Shown: positions 53,513 through 63,784, numbered from the stretch's first letter. The stretch: DNA of 64,000 nt from CAIVAT01 sp049317265 (GCA_049317265.1 JBMOIP010000008.1:49158-113157); one strand, 5' to 3'. The notes: generated by a model not told the origin, from the letters alone. Program-made: numbers and translations.

Positions 53513-55600
53513 ATGAACAAGAATATCCTTTTACAAACAGGAACATTAACAATCCTGGTGTTTCTTTTTAATCACTCCTGCGTTAGTCAGGTAGTTTTCT
53601 CAGAATGGATTGCTGGCACAGGTACAAAGGGATGGGATATTGTCAATGATATGACAACCGATAGAAATGGAAACATTTATTTAACGGGTAGTTATGCTGA
53701 TACTTCTGCAAAAAACAATACAGGAAACACATCAGCCAAGATAGTCCGATCAATGTATGTCGCCAAATTTGATACGAATGGGAAAATGGCGTGGAAAAAA
53801 AACATCCGGAATTATGGATCAGGATATGGCAGTTTGATTGGGAGAGGAAAAAATAATGAATTGATCCTAGCTGGAGGGACAGAAATTCCCCATAAAACAG
53901 CAGGGATAAAATCAGGACGATCCGGTATTTTCATTTCTTCATTAACCACCCAAGGAGTTGTTAATTGGAGCCAAAATTTCACAGGATCAAAACTCGATTA
54001 TCTAACATCTTTGGTAGTAGACACCTTGGGAGCAGAAATTCTGATTAGCGGGTATTTCCATGACACACTACGCATAGGGGAAACCGAACTAATAACAAAT
54101 GGAAAGTCGGATGGTGTTTTTCTTCAGTTTGGTTTATCTGGAATACTGAAAAATGCCCGTGTAATTGGAGGGTATGGCGAGGATAAAATCGATGGTATTG
54201 CCATCGACAATATAGGTAACCATTTTGTGGGCGGCACTTTCCAACAAAAAATTCAGTTTGGGAAAAACACTAAACTTGAGTTAAACGACCGTAAAGAAAT
54301 TGGTTTGTTCCTTGCTTGCTATAATGATAATGGAGATTTCATTTTGGCTAAACAACTGGCATCGGGGAAAAAAATCAGGACACATTCAATCATCGGTATC
54401 GACAGTTCCATATTGATTGCTGGAAGTTTCAGTGACTATATGATCATTGGAAATAAAACCCTTGCTTCCCTTGGTAGCGATGATATTTTTTTACTGTGCC
54501 TTGATAAAGCATTGCAAATAAAATGGTACAAACAGATCGGAGGCCTCAAAAAAGACCGTCCTTCAAAAATCATTAGTGTCAACAAGGAGATCATTCTTTC
54601 AGGTTCATTCTGCTCCTCCATCAGTATTAACCAAAAGAAGCTTACTACATCAGGCATTGGTAGTGATGTGTTCGTAATTGCTTTTGACAACTCTGGAAAC
54701 CTCAGATGGATGAGAAGTACCGGAGGTGAAGCCGATGATTACCCAACGAGCATGATCCCTGTTTCTAAAGATTACATTTATCTGGCAGGCTCATTCCAAC
54801 AGAAATTTAACTTGAATGGGAAAACTCTTCAATCGGTTGGAGAAGAGGATGTCTTTATAGGCAGGTTGGAAAATTGTCACTCGCTGGCTCCTGTCTTTAA
54901 AAAGCCTGAATCATTGTGCAAAGGAGGACTTTTACATCTTGATGCAGGAGCGGGATTTACCTCTTACAATTGGGACAATGGAGTGGGACGGAAACGTACA
55001 TTCGATATTGATCAGGCAGGATTACATCCTCTAGAATTGATAGCTGTAAATGGATGCATCATATATGACACTATTGGGGTTCTTGATATCCCTCAACCAT
55101 ATGTTTATCTTGGAAAAGATACCACTATTGCCGACACCTCCCGGATCATTTTGCATGCAGGTGGGAATTTTACCCATTGTTTATGGAATAACGGCACTAC
55201 GACATCTGAAAACCTGATTAAAGGAGTTGAATTAAAAGAAGGACCAAACGTAATAATGATTAATGTGATTGGTATAAATGGTTGTACGAGTGCTGACGAT
55301 ATGGTGATCAATATGATCAGGACGATGCCTAACCAAGTATCAGAGAAAGTTTCCGGAAGTTGCATTCTTTTTCCAAACCCTACCAATGATTTGGTGACAG
55401 TATATTTTACCATGTCTTTTAAATCACTTATCCTGACCATCAACGATCTTATGGGAAGGGAATTAGTGAACCGGGCTGTTTCCGGATATGTGAATAATAC
55501 TCCTCTTGAGTTTAATCTCGGCACATTACCCAAAGGGATATACATCTTGAATATGAAAACAGAGAGAGGGGTAGCAACAAAGAAAATAGTCCTTCAATGA
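53513..55600 (+). CDS. Secreted SBBP-like propeller protein with T9SS type A sorting domain
   Basis: The Met at 53513 gives a good signal peptide; an in-frame ATG at 53483 overlaps the preceding gene. The 695-residue product has SBBP-type repeats (FDTNGKMAWKKNIRN, STGGEADDYPTSM ... YIYLAGSFQQKFNLNGKTL). A distinct region from ~residue 470 has LLHLDAGAGFTSYNWDNGVGRKRTFDI, an Ig/PKD-like domain. The sorting domain starts LFPNPTNDLVTV and ends KGIYILNMKTERG...IVLQ. The RHS gene follows 16 bp downstream. Confidence 0.88.
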   Translation: MNKNILLQTGTLTILVFLFNHSCVSQVVFSEWIAGTGTKGWDIVNDMTTDRNGNIYLTGSYADTSAKNNTGNTSAKIVRSMYVAKFDTNGKMAWKKNIRNYGSGYGSLIGRGKNNELILAGGTEIPHKTAGIKSGRSGIFISSLTTQGVVNWSQNFTGSKLDYLTSLVVDTLGAEILISGYFHDTLRIGETELITNGKSDGVFLQFGLSGILKNARVIGGYGEDKIDGIAIDNIGNHFVGGTFQQKIQFGKNTKLELNDRKEIGLFLACYNDNGDFILAKQLASGKKIRTHSIIGIDSSILIAGSFSDYMIIGNKTLASLGSDDIFLLCLDKALQIKWYKQIGGLKKDRPSKIISVNKEIILSGSFCSSISINQKKLTTSGIGSDVFVIAFDNSGNLRWMRSTGGEADDYPTSMIPVSKDYIYLAGSFQQKFNLNGKTLQSVGEEDVFIGRLENCHSLAPVFKKPESLCKGGLLHLDAGAGFTSYNWDNGVGRKRTFDIDQAGLHPLELIAVNGCIIYDTIGVLDIPQPYVYLGKDTTIADTSRIILHAGGNFTHCLWNNGTTTSENLIKGVELKEGPNVIMINVIGINGCTSADDMVINMIRTMPNQVSEKVSGSCILFPNPTNDLVTVYFTMSFKSLILTINDLMGRELVNRAVSGYVNNTPLEFNLGTLPKGIYILNMKTERGVATKKIVLQ

Positions 55601-55616
55601 TTAAATATATCTCACA

Positions 55617-58600
55617 ATGCCACATCCTCAAGGTATGAATATCACAAATACATTCGGTTATAAAATTCTCCGTTATACAATGCTGACGTGGCTCGTATTG
55701 GTCGCGGGACTGTATTCAGTCACCGCCCAATATCCATATACCATTGAGATGTCTCATAAGATGATAGGCAACGCGACAATTGTGGCAAAACTAGAAATCG
55801 TTCACAAACCCGGATTCGAGACAAATTCGGGTCTGGATTATGATGCGTATATTGATACGAATTTTGTTGGAAACGGAACGGCGTACGATCCACCTATCAT
55901 TCCAGGTAACCAGGTTGTTTCTCCTTCCAACATGAACTACATTATTACCACAACACCACAAGATACCGGATATCATACCGGTATCCAACACAATTGCAAC
56001 CAAGTGACAACAGATATTACCTATTTCGACGGTCTCGGTCGTCAGTACCAGGATATATCGGTGATGGCCAGTCCTGATCAAAAAGATATTATCAAACCCT
56101 ATCTTTATGATGCTGTGGGAAGGCCTTATGCCGATTTTCTCCCCTATGTGTCGTCGACTGGTCAGAATGGACAATTTGACGGTAACTACATTTTAAATCA
56201 AAAGACTTTTATTGGTACAATTTTCGGCAACGACAATAAGGGATTCGGATTTTCCAAACCCTTGTATGAAGAATCATCGCTCAGCAGGATATTGAAACAA
56301 TCAGCGCCCGGGGCCGACTGGGCCTTTAAACCCAATGCTCTGGATCAAGAACATGTTATGGAGATGGAATTTTCAGTGAATGACTCTGATGTTGCCGGAT
56401 GGAAAATAGAAAACAACTCGTTTTATTCAGTCACTTATAGTACTGGTCAGTTATTTGTCAATATCACTAAAAATGAAAACAAAGGGTCAAACCAGTCCAT
56501 CACCAAAGAATATAAAGATAAAACTGGGAAGGTGGTACTTATGGAGAACTTCAACGGAAATACCTGGAATAAAACCCGGTACATTTATGATGAATTTGGA
56601 TTATTAAGATGTGTAGTACCCCCCAAGGCAACCACATACAATAATCCGAATCTTTGTTACTATTATCGCTATGACGGACGTCATCGCCTGGTGAGCAAAA
56701 AACTACCCGGGGCAGATTCTGTACTGATGGTTTATGATAAACGCGACCGGCTGGTAATGTGTCAGGATGGAATAATGCGGGCTAAAGAGCCTGCCGAACA
56801 ATGGATATTAACTTGCTATGATCAATTCAACAGACCCGTCATGAGCGGAATTTACGAATACTTCTCATTACGCTCCCAGGTACAGATGCAGGATCATTAT
56901 AATAATGTTGTAACCAATTTAAATGAAAGTATTAATGGCCATTTTAACGATACGGAGCATGGCTATACACGTAATGTATTTTCGGCGCTTTGCAGTTCAA
57001 ACTGTACTTATAAAGTGTTGAGTGTTATCTATTATGATGATTATCTCTTTGCCCTGAACAATGTGGGGTCTGATCATTATGGGTTCGACAGTACCAATGG
57101 CCTTGTAGACGAAACAGAAGTTATCATCCCCAGGAATATGCCAACCGGAACGAAAGTAAAGGTGATGAAACGAGAAGCTGAGGCAACATTGAAAGACTGG
57201 ATCATCAGCGCACAGTATTATAATGATCAATACAGAGTGATACAGACAGTTGCTGATGATCCATGCTTAGACGGACGCGATGTGATATCCAGTAAGTACT
57301 CCTTTACTGGAAACTTGGAAGTTCAAAAAACATGGCATCTGGCTTTCAAGGACACCATTGAATTTACTGAAAAATATGTTTATGATCACAGAGGTCGAAT
57401 GTTGGAACACACCTTGGAAGGATTGCCGAACCAACCAAAGGTAATGATGGCCTCCATGCATTACAACCCGGTTGGGCAACTGGTAACGAAACAAATCCAT
57501 TCCGAAGAATCTGTTGGAACTTATCAGCCATTCATACAAAAAATCGACTTTCAATACAACATCAGGGGATGGCTCACTGCAATCAATGATCCCGCAAATA
57601 CAGCAACGAAAAATGATATTTTTGCGATGAAGTTGCATTACAGCGATGCTATAGTAGGCTCATCCAATGCTGTTCAGTATAATGGGAACATCGCTTCAGT
57701 GAATTGGGCAACCAACCATGACCAGGTGAAAAGTGCCTATGCATACGGTTACGATGACCTAAATCGGTTAACCAATGGCGAATATTTTCATGTAACGGAC
57801 AACGGATATTCACACGACGGATCGTTTGATGAAAAAAACATAACCTACGATGAAAACGGGAACCTTCAAACACTTCATCGCTATGGAGCAGGAAATATTG
57901 CAATTGATTTTTTAAACTATACGTACCTCAATAACGGCAATCAAATCAGTTATATCGTAGATCGCACCGGGGATGTTCCCGGCGTAATAGACTATCCCGG
58001 AGGAACAACGGGGAACCAGGGTTTTTGGTATGATCAAAACGGGAACATGCTAAAATCGGTCGACAAAGGGATAAATAGTGATATTATTTACAGTTACTTG
58101 AACAAACCCGAAGAACTGAATTTTGGTAACGGGGAGAAACTTGATTATATTTTCGATGGAACCGGGAACAAACTAGCTAAAATCGTTAAGGATGGCGATG
58201 CATTGCCGGAGAACTCGCTGATCTATTCCGGAAACTTCGTATATGATCTGAACCGGCAACTCAAGTACATCCTTACCGGTGAAGGGCGGTTGGTACGTGA
58301 ATATGATTCTTACCTGTTCGAATATTTCATGAAAGATCACTTGGGCAACACCAGGGCCACCTATGCGCAGGCAGCTCCAGGTCTGCCCCAGGTTTCTGAA
58401 TATCAACACTACTATCCCTTCGGTATGCAACTCGAAGCGCTGTGCTACTCGTCAGGGGCTGATCTTGTAAACAACCATTTATACAATGGGAAAGAGTTGC
58501 AAACGGATTTTGGATTACAGTGGTATGATTACGGGGCCAGATTTTATGATCCGGAGTTGGGGAGATGGAGCGTAATTGACGGTAAGGCGGAAAAATATTT

Positions 58601-59279
58601 TCCTTTAAGTCCTTATACTTATGCTACAAATAACCCCATTAGATATTTAGACCCTGATGGTTACAAAATAGTTGATGCTAATGGACATATAATGTATACT
58701 CAAGGCGGTGGTTGGACCAAATATGCTACAGCTGACGCACGACGCATTGGGACAGGGATGATGCAATCAAGGACAGGAACCCAACAGTGGAATAAGATGG
58801 TTGGTACTGCTCATCCTGTTACACTAACAATTAGCTCTGACGACAAAACAACAACTAACACTAATGGCTCAAAATCATACTTACTTGGGATTACTAAAAA
58901 TAAATTGAAAGTAAACCCCGTAACTGGCAAAGCGACAGTCGCAAAATCAGACATTACAATATATGAAGGTACAATTAATACTTATATCAATGATACTCAG
59001 CTATCTAATAGTGATAAGGCACAGTCTTACCAAAATAATACAACTAATAATGATGAACGCATAGCAGCTGTTGCAGGCCATGAATCAGTTCATGGTACAG
59101 ATCAGGAAAATATACAACAAAAGGCTGACAACAAATTGAAAGGGGCGACAAATAATATCGAAACTGCTCCCAATCAAATTGAAATGAAAATTTTGAATGA
59201 GATTGGATTGCAAAAAATCAAACCAATCAAACCCCAAAAAATAGAACTATTACCCACTATACAACCAAACATCAAATAA
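55617..59279 (+). CDS. RHS/YD-repeat protein with DUF6443 and C-terminal HExxH toxin-like domain
   Basis: The 1220-residue protein has a signal peptide (SVTAQ), a DUF6443-like region with TPQDTGYHTGIQHNCNQVTTDITYFDGLGRQYQDIS, many YD repeats and the RHS core ending YTYATNNPIRYLDPDG (residues 1012-1015). The variable C-terminal domain (about 1016-1220) has GHESVHG with H1155, E1156 and H1159, the HExxH pattern of zinc peptidases. A Glu-rich helix follows with ETAPNQIEMKILNE. In RHS proteins this is where a toxin effector sits. Composition becomes more AT-rich near 58620, where the toxin domain starts. It is followed 2 bp later by a secreted small protein. Confidence 0.9.
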   Translation: MPHPQGMNITNTFGYKILRYTMLTWLVLVAGLYSVTAQYPYTIEMSHKMIGNATIVAKLEIVHKPGFETNSGLDYDAYIDTNFVGNGTAYDPPIIPGNQVVSPSNMNYIITTTPQDTGYHTGIQHNCNQVTTDITYFDGLGRQYQDISVMASPDQKDIIKPYLYDAVGRPYADFLPYVSSTGQNGQFDGNYILNQKTFIGTIFGNDNKGFGFSKPLYEESSLSRILKQSAPGADWAFKPNALDQEHVMEMEFSVNDSDVAGWKIENNSFYSVTYSTGQLFVNITKNENKGSNQSITKEYKDKTGKVVLMENFNGNTWNKTRYIYDEFGLLRCVVPPKATTYNNPNLCYYYRYDGRHRLVSKKLPGADSVLMVYDKRDRLVMCQDGIMRAKEPAEQWILTCYDQFNRPVMSGIYEYFSLRSQVQMQDHYNNVVTNLNESINGHFNDTEHGYTRNVFSALCSSNCTYKVLSVIYYDDYLFALNNVGSDHYGFDSTNGLVDETEVIIPRNMPTGTKVKVMKREAEATLKDWIISAQYYNDQYRVIQTVADDPCLDGRDVISSKYSFTGNLEVQKTWHLAFKDTIEFTEKYVYDHRGRMLEHTLEGLPNQPKVMMASMHYNPVGQLVTKQIHSEESVGTYQPFIQKIDFQYNIRGWLTAINDPANTATKNDIFAMKLHYSDAIVGSSNAVQYNGNIASVNWATNHDQVKSAYAYGYDDLNRLTNGEYFHVTDNGYSHDGSFDEKNITYDENGNLQTLHRYGAGNIAIDFLNYTYLNNGNQISYIVDRTGDVPGVIDYPGGTTGNQGFWYDQNGNMLKSVDKGINSDIIYSYLNKPEELNFGNGEKLDYIFDGTGNKLAKIVKDGDALPENSLIYSGNFVYDLNRQLKYILTGEGRLVREYDSYLFEYFMKDHLGNTRATYAQAAPGLPQVSEYQHYYPFGMQLEALCYSSGADLVNNHLYNGKELQTDFGLQWYDYGARFYDPELGRWSVIDGKAEKYFPLSPYTYATNNPIRYLDPDGYKIVDANGHIMYTQGGGWTKYATADARRIGTGMMQSRTGTQQWNKMVGTAHPVTLTISSDDKTTTNTNGSKSYLLGITKNKLKVNPVTGKATVAKSDITIYEGTINTYINDTQLSNSDKAQSYQNNTTNNDERIAAVAGHESVHGTDQENIQQKADNKLKGATNNIETAPNQIEMKILNEIGLQKIKPIKPQKIELLPTIQPNIK

Positions 59280-59281
59280 CC

Positions 59282-59722
59282 ATGAGAACAAGGATGTTAT
59301 TGATTTTTATTATTCCAGTAACGCTCTTTACGGTGCATTCTGTTGTTGCTCAAGATAGTATTAAATTAACTATAATAGATTATTTAATAAAAGTTGGTGA
59401 CTTACAAACAACTGATACTAAACTAAAATATCTTGAAAATATCTTTATTGTTGATTTATTAAAGCATACAGAAGTTGGAAATAACGATGAGGGAATATAT
59501 AAGTTTGGTACTTTTTCAGATCATTCAAAATCATATTTGTTACTATTAAATGGTGAAGGTTTTCAAATTTTAGGGTTATATAAATTAGATGAAGATTTAT
59601 TATTAGAGCTTGATTTTTTAAAGATAAAAAAAACACCAGCAAATAAAGTATTAAAATATATTGAAGCTACTATTATCGAATATCAAAAAAATTTAAGTGT
59701 TATACCGTGGACCAATGAATAA
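59282..59722 (+). CDS. Secreted small protein, candidate immunity protein of the RHS toxin
   Basis: The 146-residue product has a signal peptide (SVVAQ) and a compact alpha-beta pattern (SIKLTIIDYLIKVGDL ... ILGLYKLDEDLLLELDFLKIKK). I recognise no family. It starts 2 bp after the RHS stop codon, so it is translationally coupled. In polymorphic-toxin loci the gene directly after the toxin is normally its immunity protein. The signal peptide suggests protection in the periplasm (inference). Confidence 0.7.
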   Translation: MRTRMLLIFIIPVTLFTVHSVVAQDSIKLTIIDYLIKVGDLQTTDTKLKYLENIFIVDLLKHTEVGNNDEGIYKFGTFSDHSKSYLLLLNGEGFQILGLYKLDEDLLLELDFLKIKKTPANKVLKYIEATIIEYQKNLSVIPWTNE

Positions 59723-59978
59723 TAAAAACCTGTAACATACAGATTCTACCTCAGTACTGTCCGGTTATAAAACGAACAAATTCAGTTGATTATCTTTTTG
59801 TGTGTCAACATTGAACCTATTGTTATTGGTAAACAGCTCATTTGTAGATATTTTATCGAAAATGCAAAATTGAAGGACCTGCGAAATCGTATATAATGAT
59901 TCTTCCAACTGCCAGCGCTTCTTTGCTGTGGCGAGGAGCAACTACGAGAACACAGCAATCCAAATCTGGGCATATACT

Positions 59979-60119
59979 GAAGGGAACCTGACCTAAGATG
60001 CAAACGGGAACATGACCTGTTAAGTTGGCAAATTGATAAATGGAATGATTGTATACAACTACCTCAATAAACCCGAAGAACTGAATTTTAGTAATGGAGA
60101 GGAATTTGATTACAATTAG
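59979..60119 (+). pseudogene. Decayed RHS core fragment
   Basis: In one frame the DNA reads EGNLT, stop, DANGNMTC, stop, VGKLINGMIVYNYLNKPEELNFSNGEEFDYN, stop. This matches the YD repeats of the RHS gene upstream (YDQNGNMLKSVDKGINSDIIYSYLNKPEELNFGNGEKLDY). 21 bases at 60069-60089 are identical to 58104-58124. The internal stops mark it as dead. It is probably the leftover of a lost RHS gene or cassette. The rest of 59723-60189 shows nothing else that I can call. Confidence 0.8.
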
Positions 60120-60189
60120 GATAGTGCTGGGAGAGAACGAATCTCTACAACGATTAATAAATAATCAAGAAATACAAAACCAATTTTCA

Positions 60190-63100
60190 ATGAAAAAGTT
60201 TATTAAATTTCACCTTGTACCCATTTTATTTTTTCCTATAATTTGTACAGGTCAGATTGGGATTAATGTGCCAGGTTTTATTCCCAGTCTTATTCCTCCT
60301 TCCCCTAACGCTTATGAACTCGGAAAATATGGACAGATACCTGTGGGTTTATATACTGGGTCGGTGAACTTTGATCTTCCATTGTATATTTATAAAACAA
60401 ATCATTTAACCCTCCCCATTTCATTGCAATATAGTTCAAATGGAATAAAAGTTGATCAGATAGAATCAAATGTAGGTCTGGGTTGGAACCTTAATACCGG
60501 AGGGGTAGTCACAAAAATTGATCGTAACAGAGCAGATGGAACGGATCAATGTATGTACCCTCCGCAAGAACTTTTCAATGTCAACGATCCTGTTGCCATT
60601 GCATTTTTTAATTCCGTTGGTAATTGGAATGGTGATGCTGAGCCGGATTTGTTTATGTTCAATTTCATGGGACATTCCGGAAAATTTGTATACGATAAAG
60701 ATGCAAACATTGTTCTAATGCCATTACAGGATATAAAGATTGAGGAAGATGAAAATAGTGGATACATGATTACGTGTTCTGATGGTATCAAGTATTATTT
60801 TGATGAAAGCGAGGAAGTGATGAGTCGACTTTCGGGTTTTACTCCACCACCATCACCTATAAACACTACTAACGCATGGTATCTTACAAAAATTGTTCAT
60901 CCATATGGAGACACGATATTACTCGAATATGACACGGCAAATTGTTCATATTACACTTCTGTTTGTGAAACTGTGACGATTTTTGACCCTCCCGGGCAAA
61001 CAGCATGTGGAAATTATGAGGCCAATATTCCTACAATTAATGGTCCTTTTAAATTCAAGTCGACCATCGCGGGTAAAAGATTAAAAAAGATTTACTCTGC
61101 CAATACTGAGGAAAATGGGGAGGTCGATTTTATATCAAATTACAACTCTATTGGTGTTTCCGGATTTAAACTCATAAGTAGCATTTTGGTAAAAGATCGT
61201 AACCAAACTGAAATCGAACGATTTGATTTTAATTATAACTCCTATCAAACAAATAAAAGAGTATTCTTAAATAAAGTGACCTTCAAGGATATTAGTAAGT
61301 ACTATCATTTCGAATATATCAAGCCTGATTCATTGCCGGTACGTTTGTCCTATGGCCAGGATCACTGGGGGTACTATAATGGAGAAAATAACAATATCCA
61401 TTTTTATCCTAATATTCCTGATAATATTTACTTTAGTGGCCTTAATGGTGCAAATAAGGAATCTAATGGTGTATTCTCAAATATAGGATTACTTGAAAAA
61501 ATAACCTATCCGACAAAAGGATATTCAAAACTATTTTATGAACCAAATGACTATTATGGGTTAAAGCATATCCCAGGACATTATTCAACCAGGAGTTTGG
61601 ATGTTGTGACAAATGATGAAGGATGGGGTTCCGCGTACGCGGATTCCGTTATTATTGAAAATGTTGCAGATCAGAAAATTCAAATTTTCGTAGATGTTGC
61701 TGAAATTTATAATCAGGGTGGCGCGCAATGTTATCTAGATCCTGAGCACAAGGCTGCTTCAACGTTAAAGATAAAAGATAATTCTACAGGGTTTCTGGTT
61801 CCACTTTTTATAAAAACGACCTATGGCTATATGCCAAGAATCAATGATATTTTTTATCCAAATGGAGTTGATAATGGATGTTATGCCAACCTTGAAGTTG
61901 GCAAGTTTTATACCATTATTTTAACGCCTAAATGGAAATGTATGACTTCACATGCAAGTATTAAATATCTTGATATCGCACCTTCTGAATATTTGGCAAA
62001 TATAGAATGTGGAGGACAAAGAATAAAAAAAGTAGTTAATCATGATCCTTGCAAAATTCAGGATGATATTTCCAGATATTATTATTACAAGAAGGATAGA
62101 TTGGAAGAATCATCGGGTGTTGTTGGTGAGAAAGGACTTTATATCACCCCAACTGTGGCTCAGATTCAGTGTTCTGATTATATTCAGGAACCAATTTATT
62201 ATCAAGTTTTAAGTGCATCAAGTCTTTGCCCACTGTTTAACACAAACAACAATAATGTTTATTATCCTAATGTTACAGTTAGTCATGGAGGTGACAATTT
62301 CGAAAATGGAGGAGAACTTCATGAATTTATGAATAATTTAGATTCACGGGGGGTTACTCTTAAAGGACAGGAAATTTTAGGGGCAGCATGGACAAATTTT
62401 GGTTGGATGACAGGGCTTGAGAATAAAAATACTGTTTTTAAATTGGGGAATAATGGGGATAGAATAATTTTAAGGGAAGACACTATTGAATATTTTAATG
62501 ATTGCACCTTGCCTAACAAAGAAGTTGTTGGGTATGCAATTAGAAAGAACTATAATAATTTATTATTTGGACCAACAACCATAGATAATCTGGATGTCAC
62601 AAAATATAAGAATATCTCTTATTGGAAATATCAAAAGTCTTCTACTGTCAAACAGTATGATCAAAATGGGTTAAATCCTGTATTTACTAAAATAAACAAT
62701 TTTTATGACAACATCAACCATCTTCAACTCACACGAACTGAATCTGTTGCAAGTAATAATGACTCTTTAAGAACAATATCTTTCTATCCACAAGATGTTG
62801 AGCAAGATCCGAATTTAACTAAATTAATCAGTCAATACCGTATTGCCGAAAAAATAAAAGAAGAAGAATATTTAAAAATTCCAAACTCGACGGAATGGCA
62901 GAAAATTTCCACAAAAGAAGTAAATTTTAAGGATTGGGGCGGAAATATTATCCATCCCAGTTATATCGCAGTTTCTACATTTAACAATCCATTAGAACCG
63001 CGTTCACGATTTTATGTTATAGATAGTACAAATGGTAATCCAATGGAGTTTTCTCAAGAAAATGATGTTCATTCAGCATATATTTGGGGTTATCAAAAGA

Positions 63101-63465
63101 CCAAACCAGTTATTGAAGGGAAAAATGTCAGTTTTAACAACTTGAACACTGCAGTAAATCAAACAAACCCAAACCTTGATCAACTTCTTTCAACTTATGG
63201 CGTAGGCGATCTCACTAATCCAACACAAAGGGCAATATGGAAAGAATTTAACGAGAATCTCAGAAGACAACCGTTAATATTGAATACAATGGTTAATACA
63301 TATACTTACAAACAACTTATTGGCATAACCTCCTCAACTGATCCCAGCGGACTCACAACCTATTTCGAGTACGACAATTTAGGAAGGTTAATCTATGTCA
63401 GGAACAATAATTATCAAATCGTGAAAAAGTATGATTACCATTATTCTACGACGATAGAAAAATAG
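60190..63465 (+). CDS. RHS-type YD-repeat protein lacking a core domain
   Basis: The Met at 60190 gives a signal peptide (FPIICTGQ); an ATG at 60094 lies in the RHS relic. The 1091-residue protein begins NAYELGKYGQIPVGLYTGSVNFDLPLYIYKTNHLTLPISLQYSSNGIKVDQIESNVGLGWNLNTGG, a shape found in the first gene of paired Bacteroidota RHS loci. It ends DPSGLTTYFEYDNLGRLIYVRNNNYQIVKKYDYHYSTTIEK and has no YD core ending DPxG. The usual partner gene would follow, but here an integrase fragment comes next. Only the RHS relic lies before it. Confidence 0.85.
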   Translation: MKKFIKFHLVPILFFPIICTGQIGINVPGFIPSLIPPSPNAYELGKYGQIPVGLYTGSVNFDLPLYIYKTNHLTLPISLQYSSNGIKVDQIESNVGLGWNLNTGGVVTKIDRNRADGTDQCMYPPQELFNVNDPVAIAFFNSVGNWNGDAEPDLFMFNFMGHSGKFVYDKDANIVLMPLQDIKIEEDENSGYMITCSDGIKYYFDESEEVMSRLSGFTPPPSPINTTNAWYLTKIVHPYGDTILLEYDTANCSYYTSVCETVTIFDPPGQTACGNYEANIPTINGPFKFKSTIAGKRLKKIYSANTEENGEVDFISNYNSIGVSGFKLISSILVKDRNQTEIERFDFNYNSYQTNKRVFLNKVTFKDISKYYHFEYIKPDSLPVRLSYGQDHWGYYNGENNNIHFYPNIPDNIYFSGLNGANKESNGVFSNIGLLEKITYPTKGYSKLFYEPNDYYGLKHIPGHYSTRSLDVVTNDEGWGSAYADSVIIENVADQKIQIFVDVAEIYNQGGAQCYLDPEHKAASTLKIKDNSTGFLVPLFIKTTYGYMPRINDIFYPNGVDNGCYANLEVGKFYTIILTPKWKCMTSHASIKYLDIAPSEYLANIECGGQRIKKVVNHDPCKIQDDISRYYYYKKDRLEESSGVVGEKGLYITPTVAQIQCSDYIQEPIYYQVLSASSLCPLFNTNNNNVYYPNVTVSHGGDNFENGGELHEFMNNLDSRGVTLKGQEILGAAWTNFGWMTGLENKNTVFKLGNNGDRIILREDTIEYFNDCTLPNKEVVGYAIRKNYNNLLFGPTTIDNLDVTKYKNISYWKYQKSSTVKQYDQNGLNPVFTKINNFYDNINHLQLTRTESVASNNDSLRTISFYPQDVEQDPNLTKLISQYRIAEKIKEEEYLKIPNSTEWQKISTKEVNFKDWGGNIIHPSYIAVSTFNNPLEPRSRFYVIDSTNGNPMEFSQENDVHSAYIWGYQKTKPVIEGKNVSFNNLNTAVNQTNPNLDQLLSTYGVGDLTNPTQRAIWKEFNENLRRQPLILNTMVNTYTYKQLIGITSSTDPSGLTTYFEYDNLGRLIYVRNNNYQIVKKYDYHYSTTIEK

Positions 63466-63508
63466 GCCCCGGCCACCCACCACACCCAACACCGCAACCG
63501 GAAATAAA

Positions 63509-63541
63509 AAACCTCTGTAACCCGCAAGGGTCCAGAGGTTT
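63509..63541 (+). terminator. Hairpin after the RHS/YD gene
   Basis: AAACCTCTG (63509-63517) and CAGAGGTTT (63533-63541) pair perfectly, with an inner CCC/GGG stem. It starts 44 bp after the stop codon. The stem is strong but no clear T-run follows, so termination is likely but not proven. Confidence 0.7.
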
Positions 63542-63554
63542 AAGGTTTGTAATC

Positions 63555-63567
63555 GTACCCGGAGCCG
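63555..63567. other. Candidate right attachment site
   Basis: GTACCCGGAGCCG repeats the 13 bases at 32740-32752. It lies between the hairpin after the RHS/YD gene and a partial integrase. If both are att sites, the DNA between them (about 31 kb) could be one island. A 13-base match is not rare in 64 kb, so support is positional only. Confidence 0.3.
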
Positions 63568-63683
63568 TTCTCTTAAGACTGATTCTAAATAATGTCGGTT
63601 AATGCGCTCTGCATTGATAATCTGACATGTTCCCCTATTTCAGCATTATTTTACGCCATTCAACAGTAAACAAAACTGAGGGG

Positions 63684-63706
63684 ATTCTTTCGTAAATTCT
63701 TTCGTA
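63684..63706. repeat. Tandem 11-bp repeat upstream of the partial integrase
   Basis: ATTCTTTCGTA occurs at 63684-63694 and 63696-63706, with 12-bp spacing. The integrase at 32918 also has a 12-bp tandem repeat upstream. They may be integrase arm sites or part of the promoters. Between 63568 and 63784 I see nothing else. Confidence 0.5.
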
Positions 63707-63784
63707 GATTTTTTAAACTTTTCCAAAAAGTTTATCTATAAAAAATAATCAAGCCCCTCGTGGTTTAAAAACAAATATAAAAGT

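Noticed and set aside
59782..60003. Minus-strand 73-codon frame between the RHS genes
   Set aside because: It overlaps the RHS relic and shows no recognisable sequence.
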